From Candidatus Rhodobacter oscarellae (GTDB lineage: Bacteria > Pseudomonadota > Alphaproteobacteria > Rhodobacterales > Rhodobacteraceae), in contig NZ_LFTY01000002.1 of assembly GCF_001078595.1 (NCBI RefSeq), forward strand, positions 1,136,151 through 1,200,150: a DNA stretch of 64,000 nt. Direction: 5' to 3'. Below are positions 54,158-63,033 of the stretch, one piece after another. The notes below the pieces were generated by a model. That model was not told where the DNA came from. It did no database searches and worked only from the letters and a program-made list of their open reading frames with translations. A program made the translations under genes and the position numbers. How positions within the stretch are numbered: position 1 is the stretch's first letter; every line of letters starts with the position of its first letter.

Positions 54158-55424
54158 TTTGACCGCGCAAGCCGGGCCGGTTCTGGCCGCCGACGGCACG
54201 CCGCTGAAGCGCTCCCTGGGGCGCGCGTTGCGGCGCCAGAAGCTGCGGGCGCTGGCGCTGATCGCGCCGCTGCTGCTCTTTGTGGTGCTGTCCTTCGTTT
54301 GGCCGATCATCGAGATGCTCTCGCGCTCGGTCAATAACGAGATCGTGGCCAACACGCTGCCCGAGACCGTAGTGGCGCTGGCCGAGTGGGATGCCTCGAC
54401 CGGCGAGCTGCCCTCTGAGGAGGTCTATGCCGCCTTCGCCCGCGACTTGATCGTGGCGATCGACGCCAAGCAGCACACCCGCCTGGGCTCTCGTTTGAAC
54501 TACGAGAAAACCGGCATGGCCTCGATGTTCCGGCGCTCCGGGCGCACGGTCAAGAAATGGGACCCGGTAGAGGACGCGCCCTTCAAGGAGAAGTTCCTTG
54601 ATGTGCATGACGGCTGGGGCGACATCGAGACCTGGAAGGTAATCCAGACCTACTCGCCCACGGTGACGCGCGGGTACTTCCTGAACGCGGTGGACATGCG
54701 CCTGACGCCCGAGGGCGCGGCGGCGCAGCCCGAGGATAAGCGGGTCCTGATCAAGCTCTTCGGGCGCACGCTTTGGATGTCGCTGGTGATCACCAGCGTG
54801 TGCATCATCCTGGGCTACCCGGTGGCCTGGATCATGGCGAACCTGCCGATGCGGCAGGCCAACCTGTTGCTCATATTGGTGCTCTTACCCTTCTGGACCT
54901 CACTGCTGGTGCGAACCTCCGCCTGGAAGGTGCTGCTGCAGCAGCAGGGGGTGATCAACGACATCCTGGTCTGGCTGGGCATGGTGGCCGATGACGGCAG
55001 GCTGGTGATGATCAACAACCAGACCGGCACGATCATCGCGATGACGCATATCCTTCTGCCCTTCATGATCCTGCCGATGTACTCGGTGATGCAGACGATC
55101 CCGCCGACCTATCTGCGCGCGGCGAAGTCCCTGGGCGCAACGAACTGGACGGCGTTCTGGCGGGTCTACTTCCCGCAATCGGTGCCGGGGATCGGAGCGG
55201 GCTCGATCCTCGTGTTCATCCTGGCGATCGGCTACTACATCACGCCCGAGATCGTGGGCGGCACCAAGGGTGTCTTCATCTCGAACCGGATCGCCTACCA
55301 CATCTCCTCGTCGCTGAACTGGGGATTGGCGGCGGCGCTGGGGACGATCCTGCTGGTCGTCGTTCTGGGACTCTATTGGTGCTACGACAAGATCGTGGGC
55401 ATCGACAACGTGAAGCTGGGGTAG
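54150..55424 (+). CDS. ABC importer permease 1 (PotB-like)
   Basis: A 424-aa permease with an unusually large extracytoplasmic insert (about residues 65-205) between the first helix and the core of five helices. The EAA loop is [20 protein letters not shown]. The insert includes [20 protein letters not shown] and may contact the binding protein. Overlaps DUF1330 by eight bases and is followed after four bases by permease 2. Confidence 0.93.
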   Translation: MADLTAQAGPVLAADGTPLKRSLGRALRRQKLRALALIAPLLLFVVLSFVWPIIEMLSRSVNNEIVANTLPETVVALAEWDASTGELPSEEVYAAFARDLIVAIDAKQHTRLGSRLNYEKTGMASMFRRSGRTVKKWDPVEDAPFKEKFLDVHDGWGDIETWKVIQTYSPTVTRGYFLNAVDMRLTPEGAAAQPEDKRVLIKLFGRTLWMSLVITSVCIILGYPVAWIMANLPMRQANLLLILVLLPFWTSLLVRTSAWKVLLQQQGVINDILVWLGMVADDGRLVMINNQTGTIIAMTHILLPFMILPMYSVMQTIPPTYLRAAKSLGATNWTAFWRVYFPQSVPGIGAGSILVFILAIGYYITPEIVGGTKGVFISNRIAYHISSSLNWGLAAALGTILLVVVLGLYWCYDKIVGIDNVKLG

Positions 55425-55428
55425 CGCA

Positions 55429-56820
55429 ATGGCGAGTTTGACACCGGATAGGCCCACACCGCTCAGCTTTGCGCTGCCGGTTGTGGCGGGCGCGGGGGCG
55501 CTGGCGGGGCTGTTCTTTGGCACGGCGAACGGGTCGGGCCTCTTGGGCGTGGTCGCGGGCGCGGTGCTGGCCGCGGGGCTGGCCTTTGTGATGGTCAGCC
55601 TGATCCGCAACGAGCGGCTGGCCTTCTGGGTCGCCCTCGTGGCGTTCGTGGCAATCTGTTTCGCGATCACCGGGCGCATCGTGCCCGCGCTGATCCTGGG
55701 GCTGCCGCTGGGGGCGTTCTTCTGGTGGTTCTCGTTCTGGATGGAGCGCGGGCGGTACCGCTCGCGCCTGTTGCCGTATCTCACGGCCGAGCAGGTGCTG
55801 TGGCACTACGCCTTCCGGGTGATTTGCGGGCTGATCTTCTTTTTCCTGGTCGCGCCGCTGGTCCCGGTGATGTGGCTGTCGTTCAACGCACAGGATTTCT
55901 TCACCTTCACGCCCGAGATGCTGGCCTTTGAGGCCGAGGGCTATAGCCTGAAGCACTACCGCGACTTCCTGGGCAAGGAATTTCTTGAAGGCGGCGGTTT
56001 CCCGGTAACGGGGCTGATCACCGGGGCGGTTCTTGGAGCGCTTTTGGCGCTTGTATTGGCCTTCTTTGGAAAGACCAGCCAAATCGGCGCTATCGTTCTG
56101 ATCTTGGTATTTACCGTCTTCGGTCTGATAATCGGCAAACTGTGGGGGTTGAACGGCGCCTGGATAACTCCGTTGAAGAATTCTTTTACCATTGCGCCAA
56201 TTGCGACCCTGATCAGCGTCAGCCTTGGTACGCTGGCAGCCATAGGCTTAAGCCAATCGCATGTGCCCGGCAAACGCGCGATTATGGCTATTCTGATTTC
56301 ACCAATGATTGTGCCGCTGATCATTTCGGCCACGGGGATGTTCTTCTTTTATTCGGACATCGGCCATTTGATTGAGGCATTCGGAGTCAGCAAAAAAGTA
56401 TCGGGTTATATTAAAGTCATCCTGGCGCACGCGGTGCTGGGGATCCCGTTCGTGATCATCACGGTGACGGCGACGCTGGTGGGCTTTGACCGCTCGCTGA
56501 CGCGGGCCGCGGCGAATATGGGGGCAGGGCCGGTGACGACCTTCTTCCGGATCCAGATGCCGCTGATCCTGCCGGGGGTGATCTCGGGCGGGCTGTTCGC
56601 CTTCATCACATCCTTTGACGAGGTTGTGGTGGTGCTGTTCGTGGGCTCGGCGAGCCAGAAGACGCTGCCCTGGCAGATGTTCACCGGGCTGCGCGAGCAG
56701 ATCTCGCCGACGATCCTGGCGGTGGCGACGATCCTGGTGCTGGTCTCGATTGCCTTGCTGACAACGGTTGAATTGCTGCGGCGCCGGTCCGAGAGGCTGC
56801 GCGGGATGTCACCCGGTTAA
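55429..56820 (+). CDS. ABC importer permease 2 (PotC-like), base composition mosaic
   Basis: A 463-aa permease, longer than usual because of an N-terminal three- to four-helix extension (residues 10-105). The core has the EAA loop in RAAANMGAGPVTTFFRIQMP and a late ITSFDEVVVVLFVGS. Bases about 56025-56425 use far more A/T-ending codons (TTTTGGCGCTTGTATTGGCC and GTTATATTAAAGTC) than both flanks. This suggests a replaced segment from a related but lower-G+C gene. The reading frame is unbroken. Confidence 0.92.
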   Translation: MASLTPDRPTPLSFALPVVAGAGALAGLFFGTANGSGLLGVVAGAVLAAGLAFVMVSLIRNERLAFWVALVAFVAICFAITGRIVPALILGLPLGAFFWWFSFWMERGRYRSRLLPYLTAEQVLWHYAFRVICGLIFFFLVAPLVPVMWLSFNAQDFFTFTPEMLAFEAEGYSLKHYRDFLGKEFLEGGGFPVTGLITGAVLGALLALVLAFFGKTSQIGAIVLILVFTVFGLIIGKLWGLNGAWITPLKNSFTIAPIATLISVSLGTLAAIGLSQSHVPGKRAIMAILISPMIVPLIISATGMFFFYSDIGHLIEAFGVSKKVSGYIKVILAHAVLGIPFVIITVTATLVGFDRSLTRAAANMGAGPVTTFFRIQMPLILPGVISGGLFAFITSFDEVVVVLFVGSASQKTLPWQMFTGLREQISPTILAVATILVLVSIALLTTVELLRRRSERLRGMSPG

Positions 56821-56833
56821 GCTCGCAAGAAAT

Positions 56834-56857
56834 GTAGGGCGGGACTTGTCCCGCCCT
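56834..56857 (+). repeat. REP-like palindrome, family 2, third copy
   Basis: GTAGGGCGGGACTTGTCCCG followed by CCCTCCG, same orientation and TT centre as copy A at 53776. It lies in the 61-base space between the convergent permease 2 and xerD genes and may end one or both transcripts. Confidence 0.78.
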
Positions 56858-56881
56858 CCGCCTCTGTCTCCAACTACAAAA

Positions 56882-57793
56882 TTAGCTCTTGGACAGCGGA
56901 TGGTGCTCGAGCACCAGTTCCTTTAGCCGCTCGTCCAGAACATGGGTGTAGATCTCTGTCGTCGAGATATCCGCATGCCCCAAGAGCGTTTGGATCACCC
57001 GCAGGTCCGCGCCGTTCGCCAGCAGATGCGTGGCGAAAGCATGCCGCAACGTGTGCGGCGTGACCTTGCCGGGGGAGACCCCGCCCGCCACGGCCAGCTC
57101 TTTGATCAGCGCGTAGAACCGGTGCCGGGTCAGGTGGCCAAGCTTGCCGCGCGAGGCGAAGAGATAGGGCGACGCCTGTCCGCTTTCGGCCTCCGCGGCG
57201 TCCTTTGTGGCCAGCCAGGCCACCAGGGCTTCGCGCGCGGGCGGCGACAGCGGCACCATGCGTTCCTTGCCGCCCTTCCCCTTGACCAGCAGCATCCTGG
57301 GGTCGCCTCGGGCAGAGGAGACGGGCAGGGACACCAGTTCGGTCACCCGCATCCCCGTCGCGTAAAGAAGCTCCATAAGGCAGGTGTTGCGCAGCCGATC
57401 CAGTGGCGTCCGCCCGGCCTCGCGGGCGGCCTGCAAGAGCCGTTCCACCTCGTCCACGCTCAACGTCTTGGGTAGGGATTTCTGCCGCCCCGGTCCCTTG
57501 ATCTGCATCGCGGGGTTGTCCTGGCGCAGGCCCTCCTCATAGGCGAAGCGGTAGAGCTGCTTGATCGCCGAGAGCCGCCGCGCGCGGGTGGATTGCGCAA
57601 AGCCCTGGGCGTCGCAATGCACAAGGTAGGCTTCGACATCGCCCCGCTGGGCCCGTGCGAGATCGCCGCCCCTGCGCGCCAGCCAGTCGCGGAAGTCGCC
57701 AAGGTCGCGGGCATAGGCCTTAAGGGTGTTCGCGGCGGCGTCCTGCTCGGCGGCTTGCGCCTCTATGAAGTTGCGGAGCCAGGTGTCGCTCAT
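56882..57793 (-). CDS. xerD: Site-specific tyrosine recombinase XerD
   Basis: A 303-aa recombinase that resolves chromosome dimers at dif together with XerC. Catalytic arginine in ATGMRVTELVSLP, beta-strand lysine in KGKGGKERMVPL, HxxR in TPHTLRHAFATHLL, and the H...Y in LLGHADISTTEIYTHV. The N-terminal SAM-like domain is complete. It overlaps the next gene upstream by four bases. This is a housekeeping enzyme, not evidence for a mobile element. Confidence 0.95.
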   Translation of the reverse strand: MSDTWLRNFIEAQAAEQDAAANTLKAYARDLGDFRDWLARRGGDLARAQRGDVEAYLVHCDAQGFAQSTRARRLSAIKQLYRFAYEEGLRQDNPAMQIKGPGRQKSLPKTLSVDEVERLLQAAREAGRTPLDRLRNTCLMELLYATGMRVTELVSLPVSSARGDPRMLLVKGKGGKERMVPLSPPAREALVAWLATKDAAEAESGQASPYLFASRGKLGHLTRHRFYALIKELAVAGGVSPGKVTPHTLRHAFATHLLANGADLRVIQTLLGHADISTTEIYTHVLDERLKELVLEHHPLSKS

Positions 57794-59334
57794 CCGCGCC
57801 CGTCCAGGATTAGAACCTGAAGCGCTGTGCGGCGCGCGGCGTCCTCTAGCCCCAGCACGCGGAAGGTCGCGATGGCCTGGGAGAGCTGCTCGATATCGCC
57901 ATTCGCGCCTTCGCCCATCCGCTTGATCGCCGTCAGCAGAGTGGCGCCGAGCGCGCCTGCGCGCAGCGCCTGTTGCGTGGCCGGATCCGCCGTGCGGGCC
58001 AGGAAACCGTCCGCGATTGCGGCCGCCGTCTGGTTCGGAGCCGACACATTGCGCAGGTCGCCGCGCGCCACGGCGATCAAGAACCGCTCGCGGGCGGTTT
58101 GGGGCAGGTGCGCCATGGCGGCGCGTTCGTAGTCCTTGGTCAGAAGGGCAAGCTCAAAGGCCAGTGCGCTGGCCGGGCCCGCCAGGGCGATCTCGTTGAT
58201 GCGTTCACCGTAAAGCCCTGCGAAAACAGGCGCTAACCCGGCATTCTTCATCTCATCCCAGACGATGGGCAGGGCGCGGCTGGTGGCCTCGGCGGCATCG
58301 GCGTCCAGCGCCTTGTCCAGGGTCTGGACGGCGTCGACGCGGGTCCAGATCCCGCCGGAGGCGGCGGCCTGGCGCTCGGTATAGAGGCCAAGCAGCTTGT
58401 TTGCGGGCACGGCCCCCTGGCGTGTCAGGCGTTCGGCGGCTGCGATCTGGGCCCTCCAGCCGGTGCTTGGCCGCAGATCGGCATGGGCAAAGGCGAGGGG
58501 CAGCGTCGTGGTGGGCAGCGGCTCGCCGATGCTTTCAAACAACTTAAAAGTCAGCGGATCCAGCTTGTCGGGGGCCGCCAGGGCCTGGGCGCCCTCGGCG
58601 AACTCCGGGTCCAGGAAGCGGTGCAGCAGCTGTTCCGATAGCGGGTCAAGCCCGCCCAGGGAGGCGCCGGTCTCAAAGCTCAGCGCCGCCGCCGCCCAGT
58701 CGCCGGTGCGCGCCAGGCAGAAGACCCGCGGCGCCAGCGCCCTGACCAGCCCCGGCATGGTCACGAGCCGCTCGCAGGCGATGCTCTCGGTGCCCAGCAG
58801 CAGGCTGAGGTCAAACCAGCGCGCGAAGCGCTTTGGGCTGTCGGGGCCCGCGCGCTCCAGCAGGGCCTGTGCCGATTCGATGGCGCCCAGCCGCACCAGC
58901 GTGTCGACGCGGGCCAGGAAAAGCTCGGCGCGGCTGTCGCTGTCGATGGGCGGGTCCAGCTCGGACAGAAGCAGCGTGTAAAGAAGCTCGCGCGTGGCGG
59001 GCAGCAGGTCGTCGGTCTCGATATCGCGCAGCAGCGCAATAAGCTCGGCCTTTGGCGTCGGGCCCCAGAGCGTGGCGGGCAGGCCGCTGATCGCGCGCGG
59101 CAGCAGCCCCACCGCGTCGGGCGTGGGCGCGTCCAGCGGCGTCACCCGGATTGGCTCGGAGATCACGCCGCGAGACACCGCGGGCTCGCTGAGGAGCTGC
59201 GGCGCATCGAGCGTCTCGACCGGCGTTGTGGGCACCTCCTCCAGCCAGTCTATGGCTGATAGGGGCGCTTGGCCCTGCGCCGGGAAAATCCCAAGGCCCA
59301 GAAGGGCCGCAAGGAGGCAAAGCCTACCGCGCAT
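57790..59334 (-). CDS. Exported helical-repeat protein, unknown
   Basis: A 514-aa protein with signal peptide MRGRLCLLAALLGLGIFPAQ. The rest is Ala/Leu-rich helix pairs without a sharp motif, compatible with an alpha-solenoid in the periplasm. Encoded between a 44-aa membrane peptide and xerD with short overlaps, a gene order kept in many Rhodobacteraceae (recollection). Function unknown. Confidence 0.75.
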   Translation of the reverse strand: MRGRLCLLAALLGLGIFPAQGQAPLSAIDWLEEVPTTPVETLDAPQLLSEPAVSRGVISEPIRVTPLDAPTPDAVGLLPRAISGLPATLWGPTPKAELIALLRDIETDDLLPATRELLYTLLLSELDPPIDSDSRAELFLARVDTLVRLGAIESAQALLERAGPDSPKRFARWFDLSLLLGTESIACERLVTMPGLVRALAPRVFCLARTGDWAAAALSFETGASLGGLDPLSEQLLHRFLDPEFAEGAQALAAPDKLDPLTFKLFESIGEPLPTTTLPLAFAHADLRPSTGWRAQIAAAERLTRQGAVPANKLLGLYTERQAAASGGIWTRVDAVQTLDKALDADAAEATSRALPIVWDEMKNAGLAPVFAGLYGERINEIALAGPASALAFELALLTKDYERAAMAHLPQTARERFLIAVARGDLRNVSAPNQTAAAIADGFLARTADPATQQALRAGALGATLLTAIKRMGEGANGDIEQLSQAIATFRVLGLEDAARRTALQVLILDGRG

Positions 59335-59458
59335 CCAGCATCACCGGCTCCGAGACGTCCTCTTGCTCGGGCGAGAGGTCCCCAAGATAGGCGTAGCCCA
59401 CCAGTCCTATGCCTCCAAGGAACACGAGAATCGTGAGAAACCTCAATAATCTTAGCAT
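59324..59458 (-). CDS. Small single-helix membrane protein (44 aa)
   Basis: Reads MLRLLRFLTILVFLGGIGLV and then GYAYLGDLSPEQEDVSEPVM before LDAR. One N-terminal membrane helix is followed by an acidic periplasmic tail. The start at 59458 is chosen because the longer frame has an unlikely N-terminus. It overlaps the start of the exported repeat protein, so the two are translated together and may interact. Confidence 0.75.
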   Translation of the reverse strand: MLRLLRFLTILVFLGGIGLVGYAYLGDLSPEQEDVSEPVMLDAR

Positions 59459-59593
59459 CCGGGACAGTGCCTTCTTTCTTAGCTGCGCTGCGGCGCCGCT
59501 GGGTTCTTGCGACGCGTGCGTTTTATATATGGCATTTCTTGCCGTCACCCGCCATTGAGATATGGGTTAATCTTTGCGCGGGCTATTGCCAGT

Positions 59594-60142
59594 TTGACAT
59601 ATCTACTAAAAAAAACCGCCGTACTGGTGGGCATGATGGGCTCGGGCAAGACCGCTGTTGGCTCTGCGGTGGCGCGTATGCTGAATGTGGCCTTCCTCGA
59701 TAGCGATGTCGAGCTCGTCCGGGCGGCAAATATGACCATCCCGGAGATCTTCGAGCGCGATGGCGAGCCGTTTTTCCGCGACAAGGAGGCCCAGGTGATC
59801 GCCAGGCTTCTGGAAACGCAGACGGGCATCCTATCCACCGGCGGCGGCGCCTTCATGACGCCGGGCAACCGCGAGACGATCTCGCAGCTTGGGGTCTCGG
59901 TCTGGCTGCGCGCCGATCTGGAGCTCTTGTGGAACCGCGTCCGGCATAAGACCACCCGGCCGCTTCTGCGCACCGATAACCCGCGCAAAACGCTGAGTGA
60001 GATCAAGAGCGAACGCGAGCCGATCTATGCGCTGGCGGACTTGGCGGTGGATGCCGATCCAAGCTACTCGATCGAGGAAATGGCGCAGAAGGTGATCGAG
60101 GTGCTGCTGACGCGCCCCGATGTTTTGGAGAGAAAGACATGA
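59594..60142 (+). CDS. aroK: Shikimate kinase
   Basis: Phosphorylates shikimate in the chorismate pathway. With the TTG start at 59594 the 182-aa protein begins TYLLKKTAVLVGMMGSGKTA and places the P-loop GMMGSGKT at residues 13-20, as usual. The shikimate-binding DSDVE is present, GGG occurs in ILSTGGGAFM, and the lid arginine lies in RPLLRTDNPR. There is no strong ribosome site before this TTG, and an ATG at 59507 in frame is the alternative. Overlaps aroB by four bases. Confidence 0.93.
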   Translation: MTYLLKKTAVLVGMMGSGKTAVGSAVARMLNVAFLDSDVELVRAANMTIPEIFERDGEPFFRDKEAQVIARLLETQTGILSTGGGAFMTPGNRETISQLGVSVWLRADLELLWNRVRHKTTRPLLRTDNPRKTLSEIKSEREPIYALADLAVDADPSYSIEEMAQKVIEVLLTRPDVLERKT

Positions 60143-61248
60143 GCGAAACGGTGCGGGTAGAGCTGGGCGCGCGAGCCTATGAGGTGCGCATCGGGCAGGG
60201 TTTGCTGGCACGCGCGGGCGCCGAGATCGCGCCGCTCTTGCAGCGCCGCAAGGTCGCCGTTCTGACCGATGAGCGCGTGGCGCCGCTGCATCTGGACGCG
60301 CTGCGGGCAGGGCTGGCGCGGGCTGACATCGAGATGAGCGCCCTGGCTCTGCCGGCCGGCGAGGCGACAAAGGCCTGGCCGCAGTTTTCGCGCGCGGTCG
60401 AGTGGCTCCTGGCCGAGAAGGTGGAGCGCCAGGATATTTTGATCGCGCTTGGCGGCGGGGTGATTGGCGACCTGGGCGGCTTCGCCGCCGCGGTGCTGCG
60501 CCGTGGCGTGCGTTTCGTGCAAATCCCTACGACTCTCTTGGCGCAGGTCGACAGCTCGGTCGGCGGCAAGACCGGGATCAACGCGCCGCAGGGCAAGAAC
60601 CTCATCGGCGCCTTCCACCAGCCCTCGCTGGTGCTGGCCGATATCGACGTGCTGGGCACGCTTGCGCCGCGGGACTTCCTGGCGGGCTATGGCGAGGTGG
60701 TCAAATACGGGCTGCTGGGGGACGCGGAGTTCTTTGCCTGGCTCGAGGCGCACGGCCCGCGCCTGGCGGGCGATCCTGCGCTAGCCACCGCGGCGGTGCG
60801 TCGGTCGGTGCAGATGAAGGCCGATATCGTGGCGCGCGACGAGACCGAGCAGGGCGACCGGGCGCTGCTGAACCTCGGGCATACCTTCTGTCACGCGCTG
60901 GAGGCCGCTACGGGGTATTCCGACCGCTTGCTGCATGGCGAGGGCGTGGCGGTGGGCTGCGCCTTGGCGTTTGAGACCTCGGCGCGGCTTGGGCTTTGCC
61001 CGCAAGAGACCCCCAGCCGGGTGCGTGCGCATCTGCGGGCCATGGGGATGAAGGTGGACCTGGCGGATATCGCGGGCGATCTGCCCGATGCCGACGGGCT
61101 CCTGACGCTGATGGCGCAGGACAAGAAGGTGCTGGACGGGCGGTTGCACTTTATCCTGGCGCGCGACATCGGTGCGGCATTTGTGACATCAGATGTGCCG
61201 CGCGAGGTGGTGCATGCGGTCCTCACCGACGCCCTGGCGGCGCGCTGA
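60139..61248 (+). CDS. aroB: 3-dehydroquinate synthase
   Basis: A 369-aa enzyme of aromatic amino-acid synthesis. NAD site in LALGGGVIGDLGGFAAAV, the IPTTLLAQVDSSVGGKTGIN block, the zinc ligands in GYGEVVKYG, NLGHTFCHALEA and HGEGVAVG. The stop overlaps the ATG of the next gene by one base. Forms the usual aroK-aroB pair. Confidence 0.96.
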   Translation: MSETVRVELGARAYEVRIGQGLLARAGAEIAPLLQRRKVAVLTDERVAPLHLDALRAGLARADIEMSALALPAGEATKAWPQFSRAVEWLLAEKVERQDILIALGGGVIGDLGGFAAAVLRRGVRFVQIPTTLLAQVDSSVGGKTGINAPQGKNLIGAFHQPSLVLADIDVLGTLAPRDFLAGYGEVVKYGLLGDAEFFAWLEAHGPRLAGDPALATAAVRRSVQMKADIVARDETEQGDRALLNLGHTFCHALEAATGYSDRLLHGEGVAVGCALAFETSARLGLCPQETPSRVRAHLRAMGMKVDLADIAGDLPDADGLLTLMAQDKKVLDGRLHFILARDIGAAFVTSDVPREVVHAVLTDALAAR

Positions 61249-61979
61249 TGGTGGCGGTGCAGCGGTTCACGGCGCGGCGCGCGGACTCGCCCCGCCCGGT
61301 GATGGGCGTGCTGCTGCTGTCCACCGACGAGACCCTAGAGGAGGAGCTGCGGCTGACCCTTCCGGGCAGGCTGGGCGCCGCAGGCAGCCCGAAACTGCAC
61401 AGCGCGCGGGTGATCAGCGCGCCCGAGGTCACCGAGGACAGCCTGGCCGCGATGCAGGCGACGATCCCAGCCGGGGCGGCGCAGCTGCCCGCCGCGCCAA
61501 GCTATGACGTGATCGGCTATGGCTGCACCTCCGCCACCGCCGTGCTGGGGTCAAAGCGCGTGGCCGACCTGGTCCGCCAAGGCCGCGCCTGCCGCGCCGT
61601 GACCACGCCGCTGGACGCGCTGGTCGCCTGGTGCGCGGCGCATGATGTGAGGCGCCTTGCGGTGCTGACGCCGTACTCGCCCGAGGTCTCCCAGCGCCTG
61701 GTGGACGCGATCACCCAGGCCGGGATAGAGGTGGTCGTGCTGGGGGCCTTTGATGAGCCCAGCGAGGAGGCCGTGGTGCGCATCTCGCCCGACAGCGTGG
61801 TCGCTGCCAGCGCCGAGCTCATGCAGGGCATCGAGGCCGACGCGCTGTTCCTAAGCTGCACCAACCTGCCGACCCTGGAGGCCCGCGCGCGACTGGAGCA
61901 GTCCTGCGCTGTGCCGGTGGTGTCCTCGAATTCTGTGCTGGCCTGGGATATGTGCCGCCTGGCGGGCATAACGCTTTAA
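61248..61979 (+). CDS. Asp/Glu racemase-superfamily protein (maleate isomerase/arylmalonate decarboxylase type)
   Basis: A 243-aa protein with the two catalytic cysteines of the family, in VIGYGCTSATAVLG and ALFLSCTNLPTLEARARLEQ. The ATG at 61248 shares a base with the aroB stop. Relatives isomerise maleate, racemise Asp/Glu/hydantoin or decarboxylate arylmalonate; the substrate is not evident. The last ~28 codons (from about 61888) are repeated in altered form at 62931-63015, beyond a foreign acetyltransferase gene. Confidence 0.88.
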   Translation: MVAVQRFTARRADSPRPVMGVLLLSTDETLEEELRLTLPGRLGAAGSPKLHSARVISAPEVTEDSLAAMQATIPAGAAQLPAAPSYDVIGYGCTSATAVLGSKRVADLVRQGRACRAVTTPLDALVAWCAAHDVRRLAVLTPYSPEVSQRLVDAITQAGIEVVVLGAFDEPSEEAVVRISPDSVVAASAELMQGIEADALFLSCTNLPTLEARARLEQSCAVPVVSSNSVLAWDMCRLAGITL

Positions 61980-62097
61980 CGCAAAGATTGTCTGTCCTGC
62001 CTTTGCGCGGAGGATGGCGGCTTCGAGCCCGAAGTAACTGATGCCGCGCGGTACGTGAATGTCTGGTTTCCCAAACTCTCGCCGGATACAATTGGGT

Positions 62098-62604
62098 ATG
62101 CACGATTATTTTGAAACAGATCGACTACACCTTGCTCGCCCGCGCTTGATGGATGTGCCCGACTTGTTTGTTTTTTTGGGTGATCGGGAAGCGATGCAGC
62201 ATACGCACTGTGATGCGAATGTCCGAGAATGCCGAAAACGCATTGCGGTTCATGAATGGCGAAGAAGACGTGATGGCTTTGCTCCTTGGACAGTGCGTCT
62301 CAAGAAAACAGGAAAGGTGATTGGCTGGGGCGGGCTTTATGATGACCCTTTTGACCCCGGATGGGGTGTCGAACTTGCGTACTACTTTGATCCAACCAGC
62401 TGGGGAAACGGGTATGCGACGGAGCTATGTCGAGCGGCTCTCAACTACTCAGATCGACACGTTGAAGCCGATTTTGTCACGGCTTTTGCCCATCCTGAGA
62501 ACGCCGCTTCTAACGCGTTACTCACCAAACACGGCTTCGAGTATCAGCGCTTTGTCAAAGAAATGGAACGAAACTTATATCGTCGCGCACGCAAAGTTTC
62601 CTAG
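62098..62604 (+). CDS. GNAT acetyltransferase (RimJ/RimL-like), probably acquired
   Basis: A 168-aa protein: TDRLHLARPRLMDVPDLFVF at the start, WTVRLKKTGKVIGWGGLYDD, the acetyl-CoA block YYFDPTSWGNGYATELCRAA, and the late HPENAASNALLTKHGFEYQR. RimL-like members acetylate protein N-termini or antibiotics. The ATG at 62098 fits the family start. G+C is clearly lower than in aroB or the racemase. It is framed by the racemase 3' end and its degraded copy, which suggests insertion. Confidence 0.87.
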   Translation: MHDYFETDRLHLARPRLMDVPDLFVFLGDREAMQHTHCDANVRECRKRIAVHEWRRRRDGFAPWTVRLKKTGKVIGWGGLYDDPFDPGWGVELAYYFDPTSWGNGYATELCRAALNYSDRHVEADFVTAFAHPENAASNALLTKHGFEYQRFVKEMERNLYRRARKVS

Positions 62605-62839
62605 AGTTTGCAATAGACAGCAGCCATTGGCGCAGCCGCAGCGAAAGCTAACTTTGTCCCACGCTGGCGACCTTCATTAACCCAATTGATCTACCGTCCG
62701 CCTTCCCCAGAATGGCCCTCAGGTGCATCAAAGATCGACAACGCGTGGTTTCCAACAAGTCCAAGTGAGACCGAAGTCAAAAATACTCGGTTGGCATAGG
62801 GTTTCGCCCCTATAGGCAACTGAGACGAAATGGACCCGT
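62605..62839. other. Non-coding stretch behind the GNAT gene
   Basis: No supported gene. Together with the two gene fragments that follow, this forms a 429-base region of scar sequence between the GNAT gene and the subtilase fragment. Base composition is mixed and lower in G+C than the core. Confidence 0.5.
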
Positions 62840-62930
62840 TCAGACCGTCCGTGAGGTCCTTTGCGCGCGCCATCGCGACCAGTCTTCCGGCGTGTCGAGA
62901 TCCATGACGGCGTCCCAGCCCGCGTGGCCG
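62840..62930 (-). pseudogene. C-terminal fragment of a MobA-like nucleotidyltransferase
   Basis: The minus strand reads GHAGWDAVMDLDTPEDWSRW and then RAQRTSRTV before a stop. The DxDTPED block is the closing motif of MobA-like NTP transferases. No upstream part remains; the frame is cut at the junction with the racemase-tail copy near 62930. A remnant from a rearrangement. The family call rests on one motif. Confidence 0.5.
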
Positions 62931-63015
62931 CGCGCGACTGGGGCAGTCCAGCGCGGTGTTGGTGGTGTCCTCGAATTCTGTGCTGGCCTGGGATATGCGC
63001 CGCCTCCTGGCGGGC
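62931..63015 (+). pseudogene. Second copy of the racemase 3' end
   Basis: In frame the plus strand reads RLGQSSAVLVVSSNSVLAWD and MRRLLAG, matching RLEQSCAVPVVSSNSVLAWD-MCRLAG of the gene ending at 61979. A run of 31 bases within it is identical to 61920-61950 or nearby. There is an extra codon after the second Arg and no stop at the matching place, so it is a non-functional duplicate. Confidence 0.85.
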
Positions 63016-63033
63016 CGTGGCCATCATGTTGCA

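Noticed and set aside
56882-57793. XerD as the integrase of the dddP-tail array
   Set aside because: It has the full length, catalytic set and gene context of housekeeping XerD and lies 30 kb away. Nothing links it to the repeats.
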